From: Adenophora triphylla var. japonica
Taxonomy: Eukaryota > Streptophyta > Magnoliopsida > Asterales > Campanulaceae
Length of the DNA: 64,000 bases
Reading direction: 5' to 3'
Assembly: GCA_022495995.1 (NCBI GenBank)
Contig: JAFEMH010002603.1
Span: 124,001-188,000, forward strand
The translations under genes and the position numbers were made by a program. Below are positions 44,115 through 54,856 of this stretch, piece after piece; the first letter of the stretch is position 1, and each line of letters opens with the position of its first letter. The notes beneath the pieces were generated by a model, which saw only the letters and a list, made by a program, of their open reading frames with translations, was not told the DNA's origin and searched no databases.

Positions 44115-44883
44115 TGAATCCTTAAAAACTAATCATTTTAGCCAACAACAAAGTTTGAAAGTTTTACGGAACAGTTTCAAAATAATGTCCTTACAATTTT
44201 CAAAAAATCAACATCCAAAAAAGGGAAAATAGTATTTTTAGTGCCACCAAGTTTAATTTAGGACCTGAGGTTATAATTTTTGCAATTTAGTACACTACTA
44301 TGTTCAAGTTATGTTACAATTCAAGGCAAAAATGAATGATATTTTACGAAAGCTATCGAAATAGATCAAAATCGAAACGAGCATCTTTTAAATTCACCCT
44401 TTCAACCCCTAAAGTTTTGTATTTTATGAAAATTGTATGTCACAATTTAAGATTTTTAAGTTGTTTTATTTTCTAAAATAAACAGTAGAACTCACTTACT
44501 ACACTCACAATAACAACTTATTTACTATTTCCTATCACTTATCTTCCACTTTACTATTTATACTCACAATTTTTTTTTTTAATTTCCAAGTAAAGCCTAA
44601 CTATAAACAATAAACTGAAACGTTGAAAGTAATTAATTTTCATTGAAAACAAGAATAGATAAACTACTAGAGAAGAGAAGAATCTGTCGCAATAAATTAA
44701 CTCATTTTCCTCTTTATTCTTATTGTCGCAGACAAGTGGCAAACAGTGAATATTACAACTTAGTCCTCAAATAAGTAGTTTAGCGATAAAAGTCAAGTCT
44801 TACCTCGTCAAAATATATATAAAAAAAAGCAATGCTTTAGAAACAATGAATACGACAGAGATTTTTTCAAGAATCGAACATTT
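44115..44883. other. Unassigned stretch right of the Helitron
   Basis: AT-rich, no supported gene. TTTACTATTTCC and CACTCACAA words near 44500-44570 recall the inner part of a decayed Stowaway element. Confidence 0.35.
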
Positions 44884-45650
44884 TCTGATACCAAATCAAT
44901 TGACACAGCGAAAACTAACACAAAAAGAAAAATCAATAAAGGAATCCTCAAAACAACGAATAATCTACCCAAAAAATTATCAACCTAAATCAACAATGGT
45001 GTTAGGATTTTAAGCCAAAGTCTTCGGGATTAAACCCACAAGATGCAAATTGCAATCTTAATAAAAATTTATTAATCAAAGTCTAAATTTCGGATTGCAT
45101 TTTTAGGGCTATTTTATAGTCGTAAAATCTATGGAGAAACGCGTTTCTCCATAAGTTATGGAGAAACGGGTTACGGGTATCCAGAACCTTTTGAAAGGAT
45201 ATCCAGAAACTTTTTGTATTGGCCATGACCTTGTCCCATGATTACTTCTGATATCGATGCTCAAAGGTTGGATATCCGTAACCCTTTGAAAGGATATCCG
45301 AAGCTTATGAAAGTGATATCCAGAAACCTTCAATGATATCCGAAACTTTCAAAATGTTTCGGATATTCATTTGATGGTTTCTGATATACATTTGAAGGTT
45401 TCTGGATATCCAGAAACCTTCAATAAGCAATTTCTGGTCTTGGCCTTGGATTTGGCTTCAAATCTATTTTTTCTGGATATCCGCCCAAAGGCTTCTGGAT
45501 ATCCGTTCCAAAGCTTCTGGATATCCAGAACCCTTTGAGAGTGATATCCAGAAATTTTCTTCTGATTATCAAACGTATAGCTTCTGGCTATTAAAAACGC
45601 GTTTCTCCATAGTTATGGAGAAACGCGTTTCTCAGCAGACTAACTCTTTT
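44884..45650 (-). mobile_element. Possible truncated copia LTR with primer site
   Basis: On the minus strand TTTGGTATCAGA (about 44896-44885) looks like a tRNA-iMet primer-binding site, just after a possible LTR end (GTGTCA). An LTR would then extend right to about 45650 and include the ATATCC repeat array. The element body to the left is missing, and no second LTR copy is in the window. Confidence 0.4.
45125..45640. repeat. GGATATCCAGAAACC repeat array with palindromic borders
   Basis: About a dozen imperfect copies of GATATCCAGAAACCTTTGA, in both orientations, fill 45175-45560. Each border is a near-perfect palindrome built from GAGAAACGCGTTTCTC and CTCCATAAGTTATGGAG (45131-45165 and 45597-45635). 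Confidence 0.8.
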
Positions 45651-46260
45651 ATAGTAGCATCCATAAAATTTAAAAAATAAGAAATAAAGTTTTAAAATAA
45701 TGTCTAACATATAAGATAATCTATTACGAGTTTAAAACTAATAAATTTAATCTAAGGGTGAGTTTGTTTGATATTGCTTTTAATTTCCTGAAAATGATTT
45801 TTCAAAATTGATTTTAGAAAAATCGATTATTTGTAATATATACTAAAATTTATAAGTATGTTTGGATATTATATGTTCAAAATTGATTATGAAAGATAAA
45901 TACCAAAAATGACATTTATGATATGTATCTCGATATAATAAATGTATAAAAAAGATAGAGGTTATTGCAAAAACAACACAAATAACAACTTCTAAAAATC
46001 ACTTTTAGCAAAAGCTGGGTCAGAGTTGCTTCTACGAAAACACAATTTTTTGCGTTTTAACAACTTAAAATCATAATTACTATTGTTATCCAAATGTTAT
46101 TAAAAGTGATTTTGAGCTTCAAAACAAAAGTGATTATAAGCCATAAAAAAAAACTCCCAAACTAACACTAAATCTACTCTAAAACCTTCGATAATTATTG
46201 TACTAAAATTAATTTCGAAATTGCAGAAAAACTCAAAATCAAATAACTAAAATTACAAGT
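45651..46260. other. AT-rich region before the coiled-coil gene
   Basis: I see no gene. CAAAATTGATT and AAAAGTGATT-like words repeat at low density. Confidence 0.35.
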
Positions 46261-46365
46261 AAACTTATGTTGTTACATCAGAATAATACAGCGCAATTCA
46301 AAGAGAGGTGGAGAAAGGGGAAATTTAGAAAGGGCGGGAAAGCAGTTGGAAGAAGGGGGAGCGCC

Positions 46366-49300
46366 ATGCGAGAAGAAATGGACGATTCAGGAGCTATCCT
46401 CTGTCAAATCTCTCACCTCAAGGACATGCTTGATCAGGTAACTCTATTGCATTATCATCTCCATTAATGTTATAGCTTTTGCCATCAGTATGAACATCTA
46501 GGGTTTCCGTTTAACCTCGTACGCTATACCGATGAATCCATACACAGGTGAACGAAGAAATAGAAGCGAATTACCAGATTACCAGAGAGATTGAATCCGA
46601 GATCTTCAGGTGTTCTGATATCGAGAGCGCTTTGGCTGTTAGAGAATTGGAGTTGACGAAGATGGTGTATATGTTAGATTTTGAAATCAGCGGATTGATG
46701 GCAGTCGCCGGTAAAAAATAGTAAAATACGTTCTCTCTGTTTTTGCTTACCTTGTATCAGTTGTGACAATGTATCTGGTTATGGTCTCATTACTTAGTAT
46801 TATTCTTTTGAAATGAGTTCATCTTGATGACAGGAAACTGTCGGGATTACAGAAGGAAAAAAAAGTGTTAATGTTATTCAACTTTTGTTTGTTTGACACG
46901 TTTGTTTATTATTCACGTATTCCCCCTCAAATATGTGTGCTTCCTTGAATTATCTCCATTGATTGATATAATATCCCATTCAGTTTGATTCCAATTCTAT
47001 TTGCTGATTTTCCTGTAGCCAATTCAAGAACGGCATGGAAACATATCAAGGAGGAGTTATCTTCTCAAAAAATGAAGCGTGATGAGATACTTGAAAGAAT
47101 GAACAACAAGCGGTTAGTATCTGTTGAACAACGCAGCGGAAGCAAAGAAACAATAACTAAAGAACACACAAGCAATCAATAGGAAAATCGAAAGAGAAAG
47201 AGAAGAAATCAATTTGGGGTTGAACCTTGCCTCTTTGTATTATGTGCAATAATCTCATAATGTTTACATAGGTTACAAAGCTATTAATATTAGCTACAAA
47301 ACCCTAGCCAACTAAGACCCAAATACGCAGAAGGCCCGTTCAGAAAATCTCCCCGGCTGGGCTTGAGGCGCCCGCCTCAAGCCAACCCATGCGGCCGCCT
47401 CAACGACCACAAACCAAGGCCTCACCTTCGGCCTTCCAGGCGCCCGCCTCGCCAAGCTCCGTGCGCTCGCCTCAAAGCTGCAACAAGGAGCCCCTAGCTA
47501 CGGTGTATGAGGCGTCCGCCTCAAACAACATGAGGCGCCCGCCTGGCGTCGGAAACCCACGAGCCACATCCTACAATCTCCACCTTGGCGAGTGTTCACC
47601 CAACCCAACAGAAGATACAAGGAACCAGCTCGAACCTCCCCATCTCTAACAGCTAGAGATGTGTAACAAGTCCAAACAATGTTTGAACTTGTCAGTAGTA
47701 ACCGGCTTCGTCAACATATCCGCATCATTTTCCGTAGTGTGAACCTTCTCTAGCACAACCTCACCCATATCGATCAACTCCCGAATCTTGTGAAACCGAA
47801 CATCAATGTGCTTCGACCGTTGATGATAAATGTGATTCTTCGCTAGAAATATCGCGCTTTGACTGTCACAAAGCAACTTCACTCCACCTTGCTCAATGCC
47901 CAATTCGTTGACCAAACCTCGAAGCCATAAGGCCTCCTTTGCAGCTTCAACCGCTGCCATATACTCCGCTTCCGTTGTAGACAATGCAATGATAGATTGG
48001 ATCATAGATCTCCAACATATGGGTCCACCACCTAGAGTAAACGCATAGCCCGTAGTCGACCTCCTCCGATCCAAGTCACCCGCATAATCAGAATCAACAT
48101 ACCCCACAACAGAAAGCTTCTCACTCTTACCTCCAAACATGATGCCATAATTCATAGTGCCCTTCAAATATTTGAGAATCCACTTAACTGCTTCCCAATG
48201 CTGTTTGCCCGGATTCGCCATATACTTGCTAACCACACTAATGGCTTGCGCCAAATCTGGCCTCGTGCAAACCATAGCATACATGAGACATCCCAGCTGC
48301 GCTTGCATAGGGAACCTTTGACATCCTCTGGAATTTCTTCGGTCGAACTCGGGAATCGAGGCGAGATAGACTAAAATGACTCGCCAATGGTGTCTTCACG
48401 GGTTTTGCATCCCGCATATTGAACCTTTCCAACACCTTTCTCCACATAGCCGGCTTGAGACAACCACAATCTCCTAGATTTTCTGTCTCGGCGAATCTCC
48501 ATCCCAAGAATCTTCTTGGCTTCCCCCAAATCCTTCATGTCAAACTCTCTACTCAACAAGGCCTTCAACTGATTGACCTCGTTCTTACTCCTACCCGCGA
48601 TAAGCATATCATCCACATACAATATGTAAAAATAAAAGAACCATCATCAAGGCTCTTCACATACACACAAAGAATCATATTCACAACGCTTGTAGCCAAT
48701 ACGTGCCATGTAGGAGTCAAACCTCGTATACCACTGCCTCTGAGATCGCTTCAGCCCATGAGTGACTTCTTCAATCTACAAACCAACCGCTCCTGCCCGG
48801 GCTCCGTGAACCCGTGTGGTTGCTCCATGAAAATCTGCTCATCCAACTCACCGTGTAGAAACGCGGTTTTCACATCCATCTCGCTCCAACACCAAATCAT
48901 AGTGCGCTACAAGACCCAACACAATCCGAATGGAAGTATGTCTCACAACAGCGAAAAAATCTCATTATAATCCACCCCCTCTCGCCGCGAATACCCCTTT
49001 GCTACCAAACGAGCCTTGAACTTTTCCCCCTCTTTTTTTGATACGCCTCCTCATGCGCTTGAAAATCCACTTGCAACCAATAGCACGCTTCCCTTTAGGA
49101 AGCTCCACCAAATCCCATGTATCATTCTTGTACGGTGACTCCATCTCCTCCGCCATAGCATTACCCACTTGTCCTTTTCCTGATCGTTTATAGCCTTCTT
49201 AAAAGTACTCGGGTCTCCCCTACTAAGAACAAGAACATATGAAGCCATGCCTTCAAATCCATACCTGACCGGTGGCTTGATTACTCTCTTAGGTCTCCCA

Positions 49301-52300
49301 GTGATGTACTAGCCACTTCTTGTGTAGTTTCCTCGACTCGGAAGAGTGAGATCCGCATCGCATTATCCTCGCGTAGCTCCACCTCAATAACACTTCTCGC
49401 CCTCCTTGCTTTCTGGCACCTTCTCCTTATCTTCATGAGTACACTTCAACATAGCCTTTTCATCAAAGACTACATCCCTACTGATCACCACCTTGCTTGA
49501 CTTGGGATCCCAAAGCTTGTATCCTTTAACACGTGTTTCATACCCGAGAAAGACACACTATTTTGACTTTGGGTCAAGCTTCAACCGCTCTTCACCAGGA
49601 ATATGCACATAGGATAGACACCCAAACACCCAAATATCGGTGAAGTCTACCTCATTACCCGTCCATACCTCCTCCGCAAACCTGTTATCCAAAGAGACTC
49701 TAGGTGATCTGTTAATCAAGAAACATGCCATACTCACCGCATCAGCCCAAAAGTTCTTTGCCAACCCCGCATTGAATCGTAGACACCTAGCCCTTTCCGC
49801 AATAGTTCTGTTCATCCTCTCAGCCACACCATTTTGCTGTGGTGTCTTGCGTACCGTGTAGTGCCTCTTGATCCCATGCTCTCGACAGAACTTCTTGAAC
49901 TCGCCATCTGTGTACTCTGTCCCATTATCACTCCTCAAACACTTGATCTTCCGCCCTGTTTGGTTTTCCACTTCAGCTTTCCACACCTTGAACTTCTCAA
50001 AAGTCTCTGATTTGTGCCTCATGAAGTAAACCCAAACCTTCTTCGAAAAATCATCAATGAAAGTTACGAAGTAATAATGTCCTCCTCTAGACTCTGTTCT
50101 GACCGGCCCCCACACATCTGAATGAACATAATCGAGAATACCCTTTGTCGTGTGTTTACCCGTCTTGAATTGCACCTTGTTCTGCTTTCCAAGAACACAA
50201 TACTTGCAAAACTCCAGTTTACAAGTCTTCACACCCTTCAACAACTTACGTTTATGAAGTTCCCGCATTCCCCTTTCACCCATGTGACCAAGCCTCATAT
50301 GCCATAGAAGGGCATCAGTATCGACCTCCGACTCAACAGATGTGACTCCACCTACAACCGTGCTCCCTAGCAGCCTGTAAATGTTCTTGGAGCCCTTCTC
50401 ACCCTTCATCACAACCATAGCACCCTTAACAACTTTCAATACTCCACCTTGTGCTTTATAGTTCATACCGTTAGCATCCAAGGTACCCAATGAAATCAGA
50501 TTTTTAGAAACCTCCGGAACATGTCTAACATCACATAACGTTCTAACTACACCATCATACATCTTAATTCTTATAGTTCCTATGTCAGCAATTTTACATG
50601 TAGCACCATTACCCATAGTAACTATACCAGAATTAACTGACCTGTAGGTATCGAACCAATCACGATTCGCCGTCACATGAAACGAACATGCTGAATCCAG
50701 AATCCAAACATCTGTCGGGTGCTCCACAGCTGATGAAGTCGTGAGCATATCTCCATCCACATCCTCCGAGCAATCTTCAACCACATTGGATCGACTTTGA
50801 AGATCCTTCCTTGCCTTTACCGTTCCCCTTCTGACAATTCGCCTCTTATGCCCCTTCCGCCCACACTTGAAACAATTCCCCTTGTACTTCTTCTTTGGCG
50901 AGAACGAGAATTCTACCTCTGCGAGTTATCCGGGCCCGAGATCTCCCACGTTCCTGATTTTCCTTCACAAATAACCCCTCACCCGCAGGTTCATCAACGG
51001 ACTTCTTCCGTTTATGAAACGCTATAAGAGCTTCTGTGACTGGTTGCAATTCCAAAGTCTCCTTCCCCCACGTCAACGTAGTAACAAGGTTTTCGTATGT
51101 TGAAGAATTGGGCAACAAATTCAACAGCATCAAAGCCTTGTCCTCATCCTCGAACTTCACCTCCACCCTAACCAAATCGTTGAGGATTTGATTAAACGTG
51201 TGTATATGAGATTCTAGGTCAGAACCCTCTACCATCTTAAGCCCATACAGTCGTTGCTTAAGATGCAATTTGTTCGAAATGGATTTCGACAAATACCTAG
51301 CCTCCAAAATCTCCCAAACCTTTGTCGGTGATTCCTCATCGATCACGTGATACACCACCTCATCCGCAAGGCACTGCCGTATCGAAGAAACAGCCCGCTC
51401 TTGCAACTCCTTCCATGGACCTTCTTCGACATCATCGGGTTTAGTCGAATGCCGAAGAACTTTTCCCAAGCCTGCTTGAACCAGAAAATCCTTCACCCTC
51501 CGTTGCCACAACGCAAAGTTTCCATGACCATCAAACTTCTGAACGTCGGACTTCACGGTGATGGAATTCCCCCCAGACATCGCAACCAGGCTCTGATACC
51601 AGTTGTTGAACAATGCAGCGGAAGCAAAGAAACAATAACTAAAGAACACACAAGCAATCAATAGGGAAATCGAAAGAGAAAGAGAAGAAATCAATTTGGG
51701 GTTGAACCTTGCCTCTTTGTATTATGTGCAATAATCTCATAATGTTTACATAGGTTACAAAGCTATTTATATTAGCTACAAAACCCTAGTCAACTAAGAC
51801 CCAAATACGCAGAAGGCCCGTTCAGAAAATCCCCCCGGCTGGGCGCCTCAAGCCAACCCATGCGGCCGCCTCAACGACCATAAACCAAGGCCTCACCTTC
51901 GGCCTTCCAGGCGCCCGCCTCGCCAAGCTCCGTGCGCCCGCCTCAAAGCTGCAACAAGGAGCCCCTAGCTACGGTGTATGAGGCGTCCGCCTCAAACAAC
52001 ATGAGGCGCCCGCCTGTCGTCGGAAACCCACGAGCCACATCCTACAATATCGAAAATGGAAAACTGATTACTGAAAATTAATAATGTTAGCCGACCCCAA
52101 ATTATTTTGGGACTAAGGCTTTGTTGTTGTTGTTGTTGTTTGCGGGAATGCATGTCAAACTGAATTGTCATTGTTGCTGGTAATGGTACTTTCTTACTTC
52201 TCCACTGAATTGAATGGAGATACAGATCAAAATGAAAGTGGATAATCCTCTGTTCTGATAGCCCAGAAAATAAACAATGTCCATCGACTAGCTCAAGTGT

Positions 52301-53151
52301 TGGTCCAACTGGTCCACCAGACCACCACATGCCAATTTGGAGGTCCATGGATATAATTGGTGCTCACTGATGTTGGCAAACATTTATAAATCAAAATTCC
52401 ACATGGATTTATGTAGGATACATGCATTTACATTAACATTAGGTGAAACCTTTTCTTTAACAATATTCTCAACAGTTGTTCAATTTCAGAGTTTTTTTTT
52501 TCAGCTAACATGAAGGTATTAGCAGACACATATAAATTAGTAATAATTATACATTAACCTATGAAATAAACTTCATTTTGTTTCCTGTTCCATAGCGAAG
52601 TGTTTTGTGCATCGTGCATGGATTTTCAGAGGGATATGGACAAGGAGAATGGTGAACTAGAACCTATGCTGTTAGAGAAAGAGTATCTTGAGAATGAAAT
52701 TCATCTTTTGCAAAAGAAAATCAGTTCTATGCAAAGTTCATTGTCAGCATTTACGGAGGAGGTTCTTGAAGACCTTCATAGTTCTAATTCTGGTAGTGTT
52801 GTCTTTCATTCTTGCTTACCTCAAATTACAGATATATACACTTCACAAACACTATATGATGAAATGTTCTAAACTCTATTGGTTGATTCTAAGTTTTTCT
52901 TTTCTCGTCCCTTGCATCATCACATGCTGCAGCAGTTGCTTTATTTCAAGTAGAAGAATGTAGATTTGACTTATGCTCTTATCTGTTAGTTGTTATTGAT
53001 TTTAATCAATATTAGTAGTTGTTTTAATTTGATTTGTTCTGAAAATGCAGATTTACTTCTGGAAATAGAGAGTGGTAATTTTGAGAATGAGAGATTGCTC
53101 AAGGATATAAAAGAGTTGAAGGCAACATTGCTCGCAACAATGACTGAATGA
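46366..53151 (+). CDS. Five-exon coiled-coil protein gene with a copia insertion in intron 3
   Basis: Exons: 46366-46437, 46548-46710, 47019-47112, 52596-52792 and 53051-53151. All borders are GT-AG and phases match (0, 1, 2, 1), giving 208 residues with no stop. The start is MREEMDDSGAILCQISHLKD; an in-frame ATG at 46267 would add 33 basic residues but looks like untranslated leader. The protein is charged and mostly helical with heptad-like leucines: about residues 10-75, 85-110 and 120-200 (for example EYLENEIHLLQKKISSMQSS and ENERLLKDIKELKATLL). No enzyme motif or membrane segment. I recognise no family with confidence. Element E sits 9 bp inside intron 3, so making the mRNA requires removing a 5.5-kb intron. 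Confidence 0.75.
47122..47575 (-). repeat. 3' LTR of copia element E
   Basis: TGTTGAACAACGCAGCGG to CACATCCTACA. It contains repeated GGCGCCCGCCTC words at about 47365-47545. On the minus strand AAGGTGGAGATT (polypurine tract) directly adjoins it at 47576-47587. Confidence 0.9.
47646..48308 (-). pseudogene. RNase H of copia element E
   Basis: A 220-codon frame: LGCLMYAMVCTRPDLAQAIS, then VVGYVDSDYAGDLDRRRSTT, ALSTTEAEYMAAVEAAKEAL, LLCDSQSAIFLAKNHIYHQR and SKHIDVRFHKIREL, ending ADMLTKPVTTDKFKHCLDLL. The catalytic D-E-D residues are visible in DSDYAGD, TEAEY and CDSQSA. The pattern is closest to Tnt1/Tork-type copia. The frame is open, but it is separated from the RT by frameshifts. Confidence 0.9.
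48371..49250 (-). pseudogene. Reverse transcriptase of copia element E, broken
   Basis: From about 49248 leftward on the minus strand: WDLVELPKGKRAIGCKWIFK (near 49110), then several frameshifts, then MYVDDMLIAGRSKNEVNQLK (48622) with the YVDD catalytic box, and REFDMKDLGEAKKILGMEI. These are copia RT blocks in order. At least three frame changes and a short deletion upstream of YVDD inactivate it. Confidence 0.85.
49558..50784 (-). pseudogene. Protease and integrase of copia element E
   Basis: A long 408-codon open stretch on the minus strand. WILDSACSFHVT (about residues 28-39) is the copia protease active site, with DSA where DSG or DTG is usual. LLWHMRLGHMGERGM then KLEFCKYCVLGKQNKV gives the integrase HHCC finger. 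DYVHSDVWGPV, FIDDFSKKVWVY and LRSDNGTEY then FCREHGIKRHYT and TPQQNGVAERMNRT give the DD35E core with all three acidic residues in place. It ends in the conserved FGCLSYVHIP stretch. The frame is intact, but upstream gag and downstream RT are broken. Confidence 0.9.
50846..51580 (-). pseudogene. Gag of copia element E
   Basis: The start MSGGNSITVKSDVQKFDG at 51580 lies just after the primer site. ALWQRRVKDFLVQAGL and WKELQERAVSSIRQCLADEV begin the UBN2-type gag domain, which continues through LYGLKMVEGSDLESHIHTFN and LLNLLPNSSTYENLVTTL. The frame then ends in a basic stretch at 50846. In another frame CFKCGRKGHKRR starts the zinc knuckle, but the final cysteine is out of frame at an apparent one-base loss, so gag and pol are disconnected. 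Confidence 0.9.
51589..51601 (-). other. Primer-binding site, tRNA-iMet (element E)
   Basis: The minus strand reads TGGTATCAGAGCC two bases after the LTR end, the classic initiator-tRNA primer site of plant copia elements. Confidence 0.95.
51604..52046 (-). repeat. 5' LTR of copia element E
   Basis: TGTTGAACAATGCAGCGG to CACATCCTACA. It is 11 bp shorter than the left copy in the GGCGCCCGCCTC-rich part. Confidence 0.9.
52088..52140 (+). mobile_element. 3' end of an RTE-type LINE or related SINE
   Basis: TAGCCGACCCCAAATTATTT then GGGACTAAGGC and TTTGTTGTTGTTGTTG is the tail shared by plant RTE LINEs and some SINEs that end in TTG repeats. Only the tail is visible. It lies in intron 3, right after element E. 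Confidence 0.6.
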
Positions 53152-53330
53152 CCACATGACTACAATCCCTGGTATTATGCATAGGTTCTTACTGGCGCAT
53201 CAATTTCATAGTTTATTGTTCCTGCATGGTTCTACCTGAATTAAGGAATTCTTTGTGATTGACTGTTACTGTACTTTCTTGTTAAAGTTCTTTGAATCAG
53301 TCGAATACTTACAATAACTCATAATGCATA

Positions 53331-53605
53331 CTCCCTCCGTCCCATAGATTTATGGACTTTTGGGTTTTGCACGGGGATTAAGGAGGAAATATTATATTGA
53401 AAGTGTTGTGAGTGTGAAAATAAAATAGGAGAGAGAATGAGTGGAGAGAATAGTAAATTATAATGGTGATGTGAGTATTAAAATAATGTAGGAGAGAGAA
53501 TGAGTGGAGGGAATAGTAAAGATTCCTTTCCATTTTGGGAAAGTTAGATATTATTGTGGGACGCCCAAAATAGAAAGTTTACATATTATTGTGGGACGGA
53601 GGGAG
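53331..53605. mobile_element. Stowaway MITE 8
   Basis: CTCCCTCCGTCCCATAGATT at the left and TTATTGTGGGACGGAGGGAG at the right, each flanked by TA. Confidence 0.9.
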
Positions 53606-53761
53606 TATGTACTATATTTAGAGCAACCATTGCTAATGTAAAACTTGAGAATTTGAGATGAACCAGCATGGAGATGCAGAATTGAGATAAGATTGCTCTA
53701 GAAAAATTTACTGTAAGTGGCCTAGTGCTAGGCCCTGTTGGTGGAATTTGGTTAAGAAATA

Positions 53762-54004
53762 CTCCCTCCGTCCCTTAAAGATGAATAAATACCCTTAGGA
53801 ACTTTATTCATCTTTAATTACAAAAACTAAAAGTTTGAATAGTCAAAACTAAAAATTTCTAAGAATGATAGGGTATTTATTCATCTTTGCTTTTTTTTTT
53901 TTCATAAAAGACAGTAATTTTTTCTTAAGAATATCCCGTAAAGTGAAAATTAGACATTCATTTAGGAACAGTGAAAATTAGACATTCATTTAGGAACGGA
54001 GTGT
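53762..54004. mobile_element. Stowaway-like MITE 9, diverged
   Basis: Left end CTCCCTCCGTCCCTTAAAGA. The right end AGGAACGGAGTGTG is imperfect. GTGAAAATTAGACATTCATT is duplicated near the right end (53943 and 53971), and the inside lacks the usual CTCATTCTCTC repeats, so it is a different subfamily. Confidence 0.6.
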
Positions 54005-54126
54005 GTAATAACAACACTTTTTTTTGAAACTAATAACAATTAATCCTATTGATAGACTATCCAACAACTGTTGTAATAAAATGAAAATACCATTCTAACC
54101 TTAAAAAAGGATTTACTCTCACAAAG

Positions 54127-54791
54127 TGTAATTTCACTTGGACATACCAAAAGTGTCGAGTTGGGCCAAACGAGTAAAGCCCAATCACAGATAACATTGG
54201 CACCCACATTCTCAATGAGACTGATCCAATCAGAACAAGGCCCACGGCCCATCTCACACATCAGTCGACTAAGCCCATGGTCCGACTTACGGGTCCCGAC
54301 CTAACTTAATCCGACCTCATGATCCATGCTACAATTCGGGTACGAACCATGCTCTACCCGACAGGTCGTGTCGACCATTCCACGAGTGGCGACCTCGACC
54401 TAACTCAGCAGTGACGACCGACACTTGCCGGCTTATTTGGTTAATCAATGCTCACAACTACATCCCTACAAATCGGGGACCGTTATAGACACGTGCCCAC
54501 GACCAAGCTTGCCGCTATAATCTCGGAGGACATGTTGCCTCCCCAAAAATACATCACTCTTGCCTATAAATACTTCATCACTACCAAACGGTGAAAGGTA
54601 AGCGCCATTTTGTATTACGAGTTCATTATTCAATACATTTTGTGCTATATACAATCGTGATCTTACTCTCACGCCCGAGCGTCTTCGCCGAGACACATCC
54701 CGGCTAGTCGTGGGTTCTTTTGTGTCAAGAAGCCAGGTGATCAGTCCTGCCACGTGGAGGAAGATTGATAAGCACATTTCCTGTAGCATCA
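54127..54791 (+). repeat. 5' LTR of gypsy element B
   Basis: TGTAATTTCACTTGG to about GTAGCATCA. Matches the LTR of A on the other strand. TATAAATA lies at 54565-54572. Confidence 0.8.
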
Positions 54792-54794
54792 GTT

Positions 54795-54812
54795 TGGTTC
54801 CATTGCCGGGAA
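54795..54812 (+). other. Primer-binding site, tRNA-Glu type (element B)
   Basis: TGGTTCCATTGCCGGGAA, complementary to the 3' end of plant tRNA-Glu with one mismatch, identical to the site in A. Confidence 0.75.
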
Positions 54813-54856
54813 AGTGCTTTTTAACTTGACCTCGAAACTTTTCATAACCTACAACG

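Larger units (their letters stand above)
47122..52046 (-). mobile_element. Ty1/copia element E (Tork/Tnt1-like)
   Basis: A 4.9-kb element on the minus strand with LTRs of 454 and 443 bp that are almost identical apart from one 11-bp gap, which suggests a recent insertion. The flanks GTATC (47117-47121) and ATATC (52047-52051) differ at one of five bases. The order LTR, iMet primer site, gag, protease, integrase, RT, RNase H, purine tract, LTR is the copia order. Several frameshifts in gag and RT make it non-autonomous. Confidence 0.9.

Noticed and set aside
46267..46365. Upstream start for the coiled-coil gene
   Set aside because: The extra 33 residues are basic and low-complexity and look like translated leader; the ATG at 46366 is preferred but not proven.
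48419..48970. 183-codon plus-strand frame
   Set aside because: It is the complement of the copia reverse transcriptase of element E and has no domain of its own.
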